Part shown: positions 28,038 through 34,578 of the stretch, one piece after another | Layout: each line of letters opens with the position of its first letter | Numbering within the stretch: position 1 is the stretch's first letter | From: Actinomadura latina NBRC 106108 | Lineage (GTDB): Bacteria > Actinomycetota > Actinomycetes > Streptosporangiales > Streptosporangiaceae | Reading direction: 5' to 3' | Assembly: GCF_001552195.1 (NCBI RefSeq) | Contig: NZ_BCQS01000001.1 | Location: forward strand, 54,929-118,928 | Length of the DNA stretch: 64,000 bases | Position numbers and translations under genes: made by a program | The notes under the pieces: generated by a model | Databases searched by the model: none | What the model was told of the DNA's origin: nothing | What the model saw: the letters and a program-made list of their open reading frames with translations, nothing else

Positions 28038-28113
28038 CGTGCCACCGGACTCCGGCACGCCGCCGGGTAACTTGCATCGTAAATTGCCACGTGCACCTTA
28101 CCTTTTGGTAAGG

Positions 28114-29610
28114 CTACCGCCTAGTAACCCTGCCGATGAGGAGAGCGGCGACCCCGGCGACCAGGAACGACAGGAGTGAGGCGCTCATCCAGCTCTGCGG
28201 GACGAAGTGCAGCGCGGCCTGGACGTCCCGCCAGAACCCCGCCCAGTGCTCGACCGTGCCCGGGTTGATCAGCTGGTAGACGACGAAGCCGGCCGCCCAC
28301 GCGCCGATCATCCCCCACCGCGACGGCGCCCGCCGCGAAACGTCCCACCCGTCCAGCGGCGCCGCGGCCGCCGCCTTGGACAACGCCCCGGCGCTCTCGG
28401 CAGGGGCGCCGGCGGGGGATGGCACGGCCCCCGCCTCAGCCGGCGCCGCGTCCGTGCCGGACGCCGCCGCTCCCTCGCCGCCTGGCGAGGCTTCCGCGCG
28501 CGGGTCGTGGCGGCGGCCGAGGAAGAAGTCGGCGGCGAGGACGCCCAGCATCGGGACGAAGACCGAGCCGATCAGGGTCAGGAAGCCCGCGTAGTCGCCG
28601 ATGTCCAGGGCCAGCGCGAGGACGGTGATGCCCGCGCCGAGCAGCACGCTCAGCACCCGGCGGTCGGCGCGCGGGAAGAGGTTCTGGATCGAGACGGCGG
28701 TGGAGTAGGTGTCGGCGAACGACTGGTCCGCCTCCCGCAGCACGAAGATCGCGAAGAAGACCACGCCGAGCGTGGCGCCGAGGAACGGGTCGAAGATCCG
28801 GGTGCTGTCGCCCGCGACCAGCGCGAGCGCCAGCAGGCCGAGGACGTAGGCGATGATCTGCGTGACCGAGTAGCCGACGGACGCCGCGCCGAACGCCGCC
28901 CGTTCCGTCCGGGAATGCCGGGTGTAGTCGGCGGCGACCGGCACCCAGGAGATCGACACGGCCAGCGCCGCGTCCGCCCCGATCCAGAAGCCGCCCCACG
29001 AGCCCTGCGTGAGGTCGGGCAGCGGCTGCCGGACGAGTTCCACGTAGAAGTAGACGAGCGCGATCGCCACCGCGACCGTCACGTACCGGCGCAGCAGCCG
29101 CACCGAGCCGAGCGGCCAGACCGTCAGCACGGTGGTGATCGCTCCGGCGGCGATCACGTAGCCCCAGCGCGGCACCCCGTCCCACAGCTCACGGGCCGCG
29201 TCCGCGATGACGATCAGCTCGAACGTCCCCCAGCCGACGAGCTGCGCGATGTTCAGGATCGTCGGCGCGTACGACAGCCGCGCGCCGAACAGGCCGCGCA
29301 GCAGCACCATCGCGGGCTGCCCGGTGCGGGCGCCCGGGACCGCGGCGAGCCCGAGCATCAGCCCGCCGATGATCGTCCCGACGGCCATGGCGACGATGCC
29401 CGCCATGATGGAGATGGTCGGCCTGCCGTCGGCGTCCGGCGCGAGGACGGTGTAGGCACCGGAGAAGGCCAGGAGGCTGACGCCGAGGTTGGCCCAGAAC
29501 GCGCTCTGGTCCCAGAACCCGAGGACCCGGGGGGCGGGTTCGTCGAGGGTGAAGGGGACCTCGTTGTTCGGCCGCTCGTCCCGAGGGCGCTTCTCGACAT
29601 CGGACGTCAC
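28114..29610 (-). CDS. cytX: CytX-type NCS1 permease (putative hydroxymethylpyrimidine transporter)
   Basis: A 498-residue NCS1-family permease with about twelve hydrophobic helices, starting at GTG 29610. Family features include LGFWDQSAFWANLGVSLLAF in the first helix, SWVPVAADYTRHSR in helix 6 and PTISIMAGIVAMAVGTIIGG. A long Ala/Pro/Glu-rich loop (about residues 375-420) splits the last helices and is unusual in length. The TPP riboswitch immediately upstream assigns it to thiamine metabolism; riboswitch-controlled NCS1 permeases are named CytX and are thought to import the thiamine pyrimidine precursor HMP. Substrate remains inferred. Confidence 0.83.
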   Translation of the reverse strand: MTSDVEKRPRDERPNNEVPFTLDEPAPRVLGFWDQSAFWANLGVSLLAFSGAYTVLAPDADGRPTISIMAGIVAMAVGTIIGGLMLGLAAVPGARTGQPAMVLLRGLFGARLSYAPTILNIAQLVGWGTFELIVIADAARELWDGVPRWGYVIAAGAITTVLTVWPLGSVRLLRRYVTVAVAIALVYFYVELVRQPLPDLTQGSWGGFWIGADAALAVSISWVPVAADYTRHSRTERAAFGAASVGYSVTQIIAYVLGLLALALVAGDSTRIFDPFLGATLGVVFFAIFVLREADQSFADTYSTAVSIQNLFPRADRRVLSVLLGAGITVLALALDIGDYAGFLTLIGSVFVPMLGVLAADFFLGRRHDPRAEASPGGEGAAASGTDAAPAEAGAVPSPAGAPAESAGALSKAAAAAPLDGWDVSRRAPSRWGMIGAWAAGFVVYQLINPGTVEHWAGFWRDVQAALHFVPQSWMSASLLSFLVAGVAALLIGRVTRR

Positions 29611-29618
29611 GGGGCACG

Positions 29619-29713
29619 CTCCCTACGCCGGCATTACCCGGACAGGTTCATGCGGTCGGCGGCGCCCTGCACGGCCGCCCTCTCAGCCCGGCTTGTGGCC
29701 CGAGCTCCCGCGG
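29619..29713 (-). promoter_or_regulatory. TPP riboswitch (THI element)
   Basis: On the minus strand the leader contains the conserved pyrimidine-sensor segment GGGCTGAGAGGG and the pyrophosphate-sensor segment GACCGCATGAACCTGTCCGG, followed by GTAATGCCGGCGTAGGGAG. These are the invariant parts of the thiamine pyrophosphate aptamer, in the right order and spacing. The GGGAG at its 3' end lies about 10 bases before the GTG start of cytX, so ligand binding probably sequesters the ribosome site and blocks translation initiation. Confidence 0.93.
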
Positions 29714-29765
29714 TTATCGGTCAGCCCCGATCGTACAACCGACCGTCAACCACCCAAAAGGGAGA

Positions 29766-30101
29766 TCACGCCACATACGGCGGGCCGTCGCCGGCGCCCT
29801 CCATCGGGCGCCCGGCCTCCGCCCAGCCCTTCATCCCGCCGTCGACGTTCTTCGCCAGCCAGCCCGCCTGGTTCAGCGCCACCGTCACCTGCGCGGACCG
29901 CTGCCCGGACCGGCAGATCACGAAGACATCCTGGTCGCGGGGGATCTCCCCGGCGCGATCGCCGAGCTGCCGCATGGGGATGTGGACGGCCTCGGGCGCG
30001 TGACCCGCATCCCATTCGTCCTGCTCCCGGACGTCCAGCAGGTAGCCGTCCTGCGGAACGTCGGCCGCGCCCACGGCCGGCACGTCTTCCCCGAAATTCA
30101 T
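29766..30101 (-). CDS. Rhodanese-domain sulfurtransferase
   Basis: 111 residues from ATG 30101. A single rhodanese fold: YLLDVREQDEWDAGHAPEAV (CH2A-like), HIPMRQL, and the active loop VFVICRSGQRSA with the catalytic cysteine in a CRSGQR hexapeptide, then GWLAKNVDGGMKGWAEAGRP. The family transfers sulfane sulfur to a thiol acceptor or acts in sulfur trafficking. There is no signal peptide. It sits between the cytX riboswitch and the IS605-type remnant and appears monocistronic. Confidence 0.9.
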   Translation of the reverse strand: MNFGEDVPAVGAADVPQDGYLLDVREQDEWDAGHAPEAVHIPMRQLGDRAGEIPRDQDVFVICRSGQRSAQVTVALNQAGWLAKNVDGGMKGWAEAGRPMEGAGDGPPYVA

Positions 30102-30122
30102 TGGATACCTACAGCGTGGAGA

Positions 30123-30142
30123 CCCCGTCCTTGAGGGCGGGG
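30123..30142. repeat. IS605-type end hairpin
   Basis: CCCCGTCC-TTGA-GGGCGGGG forms an 8-bp stem with one T-G pair. The context, GAGACCCCGTCC and GGCGGGGAGGA, matches the terminal hairpin of tnpB-type elements. It points the same way as the right end at 30441 and may be a scar from another copy. Confidence 0.5.
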
Positions 30143-30179
30143 AGGAAACGCGGAACACGTCGGCACTTTGGCCTCCTGG

Positions 30180-30223
30180 TTTGTCGGTCCGGGTTTTGTC
30201 GGTCCGGGTTTTGTCGGTGGCGG
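30180..30223 (+). repeat. 15-bp tandem repeat in front of the tnpB remnant
   Basis: TTTTGTCGGTCCGGG occurs twice in tandem, preceded by one base fewer in the first copy, and is followed by a third degenerate copy TTTTGTCGGTGGCGG. It ends about 18 bp before the tnpB GTG start and may be part of the element's left end. Confidence 0.65.
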
Positions 30224-30240
30224 TCGGTAGGTTGCGGGGC

Positions 30241-30426
30241 GTGTCGCGGTACCGGCTGTGTCCCACCCCTGCCCAGGAGGCGGGGCTGCTGGAGCATTGC
30301 TCGCACGCCCGGTACGTCTGGAACCTGGCTGTTGAACAGCACGCCTGGTGGATGGCCGCGCGGGGAGGCACGCCGTCGGGCGGGCCGATGAACCGCGAAC
30401 CTCAACCCACTCTCCTCTCCGTATAG
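30241..30426 (+). pseudogene. tnpB: tnpB (IS605 OrfB) deletion derivative, 61 codons
   Basis: GTG 30241 opens a frame reading SRYRLCPTPAQEAGLLEHCS then HARYVWNLAVEQHAWW, the conserved first 40 residues of actinobacterial TnpB/OrfB (RNA-guided nuclease of the Cas12 ancestor group). It then jumps to ARGGTPSGGPMNREPQPTLL and a stop. The NREPQ tail is what I recall at the C-terminus of these proteins. The RuvC and zinc-finger domains (about 300-350 residues) are gone. The frame across the junction is open, so a 61-residue peptide could be made, but no nuclease. Confidence 0.68.
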
Positions 30427-30511
30427 GGGACGGTTGGAATCCCCGGCCTTCAGGGAGGACGTCAACACACCCCCATGGAACCCCGCGCACCCGCCCTGCG
30501 TCGAATCACGC

Positions 30512-30973
30512 ATGCGGTATCGGACGCTTCTCTTCGCAGCGCCTGGGCTGGCCATGCTCCTGACCTTGGCCGCCTGCGGCGATGAACAGGCCAACGGAAA
30601 CCCCGCCGAAGCGCCGTCCGGCACGATGTCCGTGCAGCCCTCCGGCACCCCGGGTGACTCCCTCACCATCACGGTCAGGGCCTCCGCGGAGGCCCCCGCC
30701 AAGACCTGGACGCTGACCTGCGGCCCTCCTGGCGGTACCCATCCGAAGGCCGCCGACGCATGCGCGGCCCTGACCAAGGCCAAGGAACCCTTCAAGCCCG
30801 TCCCCAAGGACGCCATGTGCACCGACATCTACGGCGGTCCTGAGATCGCCACGGTGAAGGGCACCTGGCAGGGCAAGGACATCGACACCAAGTTCACCCG
30901 CGCGGACGGCTGCCAGCTCCACCGCTGGACCCAGGTCGCCCCGCTCTTCGGCAACGTCCCCAAGGTCCGCTGA
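30512..30973 (+). CDS. SSI-like protease inhibitor lipoprotein
   Basis: 153 residues from ATG 30512. A signal peptide ending in the lipobox LAAC (Cys22) predicts lipid anchoring outside the membrane. Residues 60-140 match the Streptomyces subtilisin inhibitor fold: TWTLTCGPPGGTHPKAADAC, AMCTDIYGG, VKGTWQGK and DGCQLHRW, with Cys70, Cys84, Cys103 and Cys134 in the positions of the two SSI disulfides. By alignment with SSI (Cys-Pro-Met-Val), the reactive-site P1 residue is Asp105 rather than Met/Lys/Arg. SSI proteins inhibit secreted serine proteases. Pro/Ser/Gly-rich linker at residues 28-50. Adjacent to a mobile-element remnant. Confidence 0.8.
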   Translation: MRYRTLLFAAPGLAMLLTLAACGDEQANGNPAEAPSGTMSVQPSGTPGDSLTITVRASAEAPAKTWTLTCGPPGGTHPKAADACAALTKAKEPFKPVPKDAMCTDIYGGPEIATVKGTWQGKDIDTKFTRADGCQLHRWTQVAPLFGNVPKVR

Positions 30974-31043
30974 ACGAGCCCTCCCCGTTCCGGCTCCGTT
31001 CCTCAACCCTCAGGCCCCGGTCCCTCGCCGGGGCCTGACTCGT

Positions 31044-31160
31044 AACTTGCCTAAAACGCCTACTTGCCTCGACGAGGCAAGTAGGCGATCGAAGCAAACT
31101 TGCCTGGATCACCAACTTGCCTCGACGAGAAAAGTCGGCCAATCAAGCAAGTTTGCCTGG
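31044..31160 (+). repeat. 53-bp direct repeats (2.2 copies) with iterated ACTTGCCT
   Basis: Two full 53-bp units (31044-31096 and 31097-31149) share AACTTGCCT at positions 1-9, ACTTGCCTCGACGAG at 19-33 and a CAAGCA/GAAGCA end, and a truncated third begins at 31150, right before the start codon of the next gene. ACTTGCCT therefore recurs at spacings of 17 and 36 bp. The middle parts of the units differ. This layout, abutting an AbiEi-like gene, suggests an operator array. Confidence 0.85.
31057..31087. promoter_or_regulatory. 31-bp near-perfect palindrome, putative AbiEi operator
   Basis: Arms CGCCTACTTGCCTCG (31057-31071) and CGAGGCAAGTAGGCG (31073-31087) are exact complements around a single A. 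The arms contain the ACTTGCCT element in both orientations. It lies 74 bp upstream of the antitoxin-like gene. Characterised AbiEi antitoxins bind inverted repeats in their own promoter, so negative autoregulation here is a reasonable inference. Confidence 0.7.
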
Positions 31161-32321
31161 ATGGAACCAGAGCCCTCATGTCAAGATGACAAGGTGAGCC
31201 CCGACGACTTGACTCCGGACTCGCTCCTCGAGCAGGGGCTGACCGTCTTGCGCGACCTGCTGGGCTCCGGCTGGCAGGTCTCCGTCCAGCCACCCATGCA
31301 GGAGGCAAAGGGGGACCGCCCGTTGGACGCCTTGGTCGAGGTGAAGGCGGATGGCGACAGTGTCCTCACCCAGTTGATGATCGACCTGAAGAGGAGCGTT
31401 TCCGCCCGCTTGGTGGAAGAGCAGTTGCTGCCCAAGTGGAGCCTGCTGCGACAGGTGAACCACTACACGAACCTTGTCGTGATCGCCCCCTGGATCTCAC
31501 CACGCGTCCAAGCACTGCTACGTGAGTACGGCATTGGGTACATCGACCTGACCGGAAACGCGTCCCTGCGAGTCTCCCGACCGGCCATCACCATCTACAC
31601 CCAGAGCGCAAGCCGCTCTCCGCAGTCGAGGACTGCCAGTAGAAGCAAGGCAACTCTGGCCGGACTCAAAGCTGGTCGGCTTGTACGGCTCCTCGCCGAT
31701 GTCACCCCGCCGTACCGCGCCACTGAACTCGCCGATACCACCGAACTCAGCCTGCCCTATGTCTCCCGGCTCCTCGATACCATGGAGGATCAACTGCTGA
31801 TCCGCCGTGAGGGCCGGATCATCACATTTGTGGACTGGCCGCAACTACTGCGCGTCCGTGCCGAGAGTTACCGACTCTTGCGGCATAACTCTTACGTACG
31901 GATGATCGCCCCGAACGGCATCGAGGCAGTGTTCAAGGCGCTGCGCGCACTGCCTGAGGAATACAGACAGCAGATCGCCCTAACAGGGTCATATGCCGCG
32001 CGCGCGGTGGCGCCTTTGGCTGTGGGGGGGCAGTTGATGCTGTATCACCCCGCTGGCACACCACGCCTGCCCGACGAAATCGGGGACGAACTCGGCTTGT
32101 TGCGGGTCGATAAGGGGGGGGATGTTTTCCTACTGCGGGCCCACGACCCGGTAGTTTTTGCGCGGACCGTAGACGACGCGGGGGTACTTCGGGTTGCTTT
32201 GAGCCAGCTTGTCATAGATTGCCTCTCCGGCCCCGGCCGGATGCCCTCAGAGGGCCAAGCGCTCCTGGGTTACATGGAGGAAAACACCTCTCTGTGGCAG
32301 TTGGACCGACTGCCATCCTGA
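31161..32321 (+). CDS. AbiEi-like type IV antitoxin / wHTH regulator
   Basis: 386 residues from ATG 31161 (GTG 31194 is an alternative). The N-terminal part has a restriction-fold-like pattern (LDALVEVKAD, LMIDLKRSV, LVVIAPWISPRV) and REYGIGYIDLTGNASLRV, a motif seen in AbiEi_2-type antitoxins. The middle is a winged helix: LVRLLADVTPPYRATELADT, LSLPYVSRLLDTMED. The C-terminal 170 residues (LTGSYAARAVAPLAVGG) are of the type that interacts with the toxin. GC content is visibly lower than in flanking core genes. It is followed 91 bp later by a nucleotidyltransferase, the usual antitoxin-toxin order. Confidence 0.72.
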   Translation: MEPEPSCQDDKVSPDDLTPDSLLEQGLTVLRDLLGSGWQVSVQPPMQEAKGDRPLDALVEVKADGDSVLTQLMIDLKRSVSARLVEEQLLPKWSLLRQVNHYTNLVVIAPWISPRVQALLREYGIGYIDLTGNASLRVSRPAITIYTQSASRSPQSRTASRSKATLAGLKAGRLVRLLADVTPPYRATELADTTELSLPYVSRLLDTMEDQLLIRREGRIITFVDWPQLLRVRAESYRLLRHNSYVRMIAPNGIEAVFKALRALPEEYRQQIALTGSYAARAVAPLAVGGQLMLYHPAGTPRLPDEIGDELGLLRVDKGGDVFLLRAHDPVVFARTVDDAGVLRVALSQLVIDCLSGPGRMPSEGQALLGYMEENTSLWQLDRLPS

Positions 32322-32412
32322 TCATGCTCTCTGGGTCTAGCCTCGAATGCCGACAGCATCGGCTAGCCACAGCAGGAATATGGCCGGTTCAGAGAAAGCG
32401 GAGGAGTCCGAC

Positions 32413-33282
32413 ATGGCCAAGGTCCCTGAGGGCCTCGACCGGAATCAGTTGGTCATCGCCTCACGGCGAGTTCTACTCGATGGCCTCACGGCCCTCCGCC
32501 CACACCTGGCAGCACTCACCGTCGTCGGGGCCCAAGCCGTCTACTTGCGTACGCCCGGCGCCTCTATGCGGAATGCGCCCTTCACCTCCGATGCCGATCT
32601 AAGCCTTGACCCTGACGTGCTGGGTGATCAACCGCTTGTCGACGAAGCACTGCGGACTGCAGGATTCACCCTGATGCAAGACAACCAGCCGGGCCTGTGG
32701 GCGCGCACCGAACAGGTGGACGGCAAGGACGTCCCGATCGAACTGGACATCCTTGTTGGCAAGGAACTCGCAAACAAGACCGGAAGCAGGAGTGCCAAGA
32801 TCCCTCCGCACGGGAAAATGACCGCACGGTGGGTCACCGGCCTGGAGGTCTGCGCCGTCAACCGCTCCCCTATGGTCATCCAAAGTCTCGATCCGGCCGA
32901 TGAGCGCTGCGTGACCGCCAACGTTGCCTGCCCTGCGGCCCTCCTGATCGCCAAGGCTTACAAGATCGCCGAACGTCACGCCAAGGTCCACACCCACCCA
33001 GACCGCCTCACCAACAAGGATGCAGGCGATGTCTACCGGATCATGGCCACCGTTCCCATCCGGGAAGTCACGGCGGCCTTCATCGTGCTCGTCCGGGACC
33101 CTCGCGTGGGGGCCATCGCATCAGAAGGACTCGATCTTCTCCGCCAGCTCTTCGGCGGCCCCGGAACACCTGGCGTCAACCTGGCCGTCGAAGCGCACAC
33201 CGGTGACGTCTCCGAAGAGACGATCCGCCTCGCCGCGCCCGCCTACATCAACCGCGTGGCAACTGAGTTGTCCCACCTCTGA
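32413..33282 (+). CDS. Nucleotidyltransferase toxin, AbiEii-like
   Basis: 289 residues from ATG 32413, set by GGAGGAG 8 bases upstream. The nucleotidyltransferase core reads VVGAQAVYLRTP (glycine loop), FTSDADLSLDP (Asp60, Asp62 metal pair) and IELDIL (third Asp, 112). Downstream LLIAKAYKIAERH and RLTNKDAGDVYRIM match the K-x-K/KDxxD helix of AbiEii/MenT-type enzymes, which inactivate tRNA or other targets by nucleotide transfer. With the AbiEi-like gene upstream it forms a putative type IV toxin-antitoxin, often anti-phage. No assay data; family assignment is by motif order. Confidence 0.7.
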   Translation: MAKVPEGLDRNQLVIASRRVLLDGLTALRPHLAALTVVGAQAVYLRTPGASMRNAPFTSDADLSLDPDVLGDQPLVDEALRTAGFTLMQDNQPGLWARTEQVDGKDVPIELDILVGKELANKTGSRSAKIPPHGKMTARWVTGLEVCAVNRSPMVIQSLDPADERCVTANVACPAALLIAKAYKIAERHAKVHTHPDRLTNKDAGDVYRIMATVPIREVTAAFIVLVRDPRVGAIASEGLDLLRQLFGGPGTPGVNLAVEAHTGDVSEETIRLAAPAYINRVATELSHL

Positions 33283-33618
33283 ACATCAGGATCGGGCTAC
33301 CGGCTTCCGCCCTGGGCCTTGACTCATTGCACCAGCGGTCCATGCTCCTCACCTGCGGCGGCTACTGGTGCAAGACAATTCACGCTTCGTGTTCGCGGGA
33401 CTTCTCACGGAGAGCAGCGATCAACACCGCCGTGGCGCCGTCCACCCTCACACTCGATCGTGGCGACGAGATCGAGGCCCGGTCGGGGACGTCGTCAGCG
33501 GCGACCGGTCGTGTTCGTCCGGCGCGGCGGCGGGTGCTCTCGAGGCTCCGCATACTCGTGCGGACGGCTGGATGACTCGGTCGGCGGCACCATACCAGGG
33601 CGGCCTCGGCCGGGTCGG
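33283..33618. other. Intergenic region at island edge, no gene recognised
   Basis: 336 bp between the nucleotidyltransferase and the scramblase-like gene. On the minus strand an open frame ends in VDGATAVLIAALREKSREHE and a stop at 33380, but it lacks a start and its upstream part reads through the scramblase gene in the wrong frame. It may be the 3' scrap of a lost gene. Nothing else is supported. Confidence 0.4.
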
Positions 33619-34479
33619 CTAGATCCAGCCGCCGATGCTGCGGTTCTGGGAGACGGCCGTGTCGAAGGCCAAGGGGCAGGCCAGGATGAGGGTGCGCATC
33701 GGTTCCGGTGGCTGGACGTGCATCTGCAGGACGTAGCGGTCGGCGCCGGTGAACATCTGCGACAGGAACTCCCCGTAGCCGTCGAAGCCGCGCTGGATGC
33801 GGGCGAGTTCCTGCTGCTGCCAGTCGGTGACCCGGCCGCTCAGCAGCTCGTAGTAGCCGATCTGCTGCTCCTGCGCGGTCAGGATCTCCCAGCCGCGCAG
33901 CGCCCGCTTGCGCAGGTACCCGATGAGGCCGCCCTGCGGGGTGAGCACCTGCATCTGGGGCGTGCCCATGAACCCGTACGGCTTGTAGAAGAGGAAGTAC
34001 GGCATCCCGTCGGGGCGGTAGATCGTCAGCTTGCGCTCGGCCTTGGTCTGGCTCGCCTGGTTGATGACCCGGAACGCCTTCTTCGCACCGCTCACGCCCT
34101 CTTCCCGGACGTAGGCGGCGGGCTGTCCCTGCGGGCTCCACACCGTGTAGTTGGCCTCGGTCGAGAAGAACTGCGCCGGCTGGTCGTAGACGAGGATCGG
34201 CGAGCCGTAGAGGTCCGGGGCGCCCTGCGGAGGCACCTGCGGCTGCTGCGGCGGGTAACCGCCCTGCTGAGCGGGCGGGTAGCCGGCCTGCTGCGGCGGA
34301 TACCCGGCCTGCTGGGGCGGCGGGTAGCCCAGTTGCTGCGGGATGGGATGTCCCTGTTGCGGCGGATAGCCGTAGCCGGGCTGGGCGGGCGCGCGGCCGG
34401 GCGGCGGGGCGTAGCCCGGGTGCGGTGGTCCGTAACCAGGGCCACCAGGCCCGGGGGGTGGGGGCGGGGGGTATCCCAT
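33619..34479 (-). CDS. Phospholipid scramblase/LURP-one-like protein
   Basis: 286 residues from ATG 34479 with AGGAG 6 bases upstream. The first 85 residues are a Pro/Gly/Tyr/Gln-rich tail with repeated GYPPQQ units. The rest is a tubby-like beta barrel: ILVYDQPAQFFSTEANYTVW, VINQASQTKAERKLTIYRPDG and LTPQGGLIGYLRKR, matching the scramblase/LOR family as found in actinobacteria. A final hydrophobic segment (LILACPLAFDTAV) may insert in the membrane. The bacterial role is unknown; lipid binding is inferred from the fold. Confidence 0.75.
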   Translation of the reverse strand: MGYPPPPPPGPGGPGYGPPHPGYAPPPGRAPAQPGYGYPPQQGHPIPQQLGYPPPQQAGYPPQQAGYPPAQQGGYPPQQPQVPPQGAPDLYGSPILVYDQPAQFFSTEANYTVWSPQGQPAAYVREEGVSGAKKAFRVINQASQTKAERKLTIYRPDGMPYFLFYKPYGFMGTPQMQVLTPQGGLIGYLRKRALRGWEILTAQEQQIGYYELLSGRVTDWQQQELARIQRGFDGYGEFLSQMFTGADRYVLQMHVQPPEPMRTLILACPLAFDTAVSQNRSIGGWI

Positions 34480-34578
34480 GGTGGCTCCTGAGCAAGGTGA
34501 TCACCGCGGTTGACTCGCGACACGATACGCCGCCCCTGCCCGGTGTCAGGGCCCGGCGGCCGGATTCAGCCGAGCAGG

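Larger units (their letters stand above)
30115..30475 (+). mobile_element. Internally deleted IS605-family (tnpB-only) element
   Basis: The segment holds a 5' piece of tnpB fused in frame to what looks like its 3' end, followed by a right-end sequence reading GGTTGGAATCCCCGGCCTTC at 30432-30451 and ending GAGGACGTCAAC at 30455-30466. Elements of this group typically finish with such a hairpin and GTCAAC. A second hairpin of the same type is at 30123-30142. Nearly all of the nuclease-coding region is missing, so it can only move in trans, if at all. Exact ends are not certain. Confidence 0.65.

Noticed and set aside
30974..31160. 53-bp repeats considered as a CRISPR array
   Set aside because: Only two units, they lack a constant repeat plus variable spacer layout, and they abut a toxin-antitoxin start codon; an operator array fits better.
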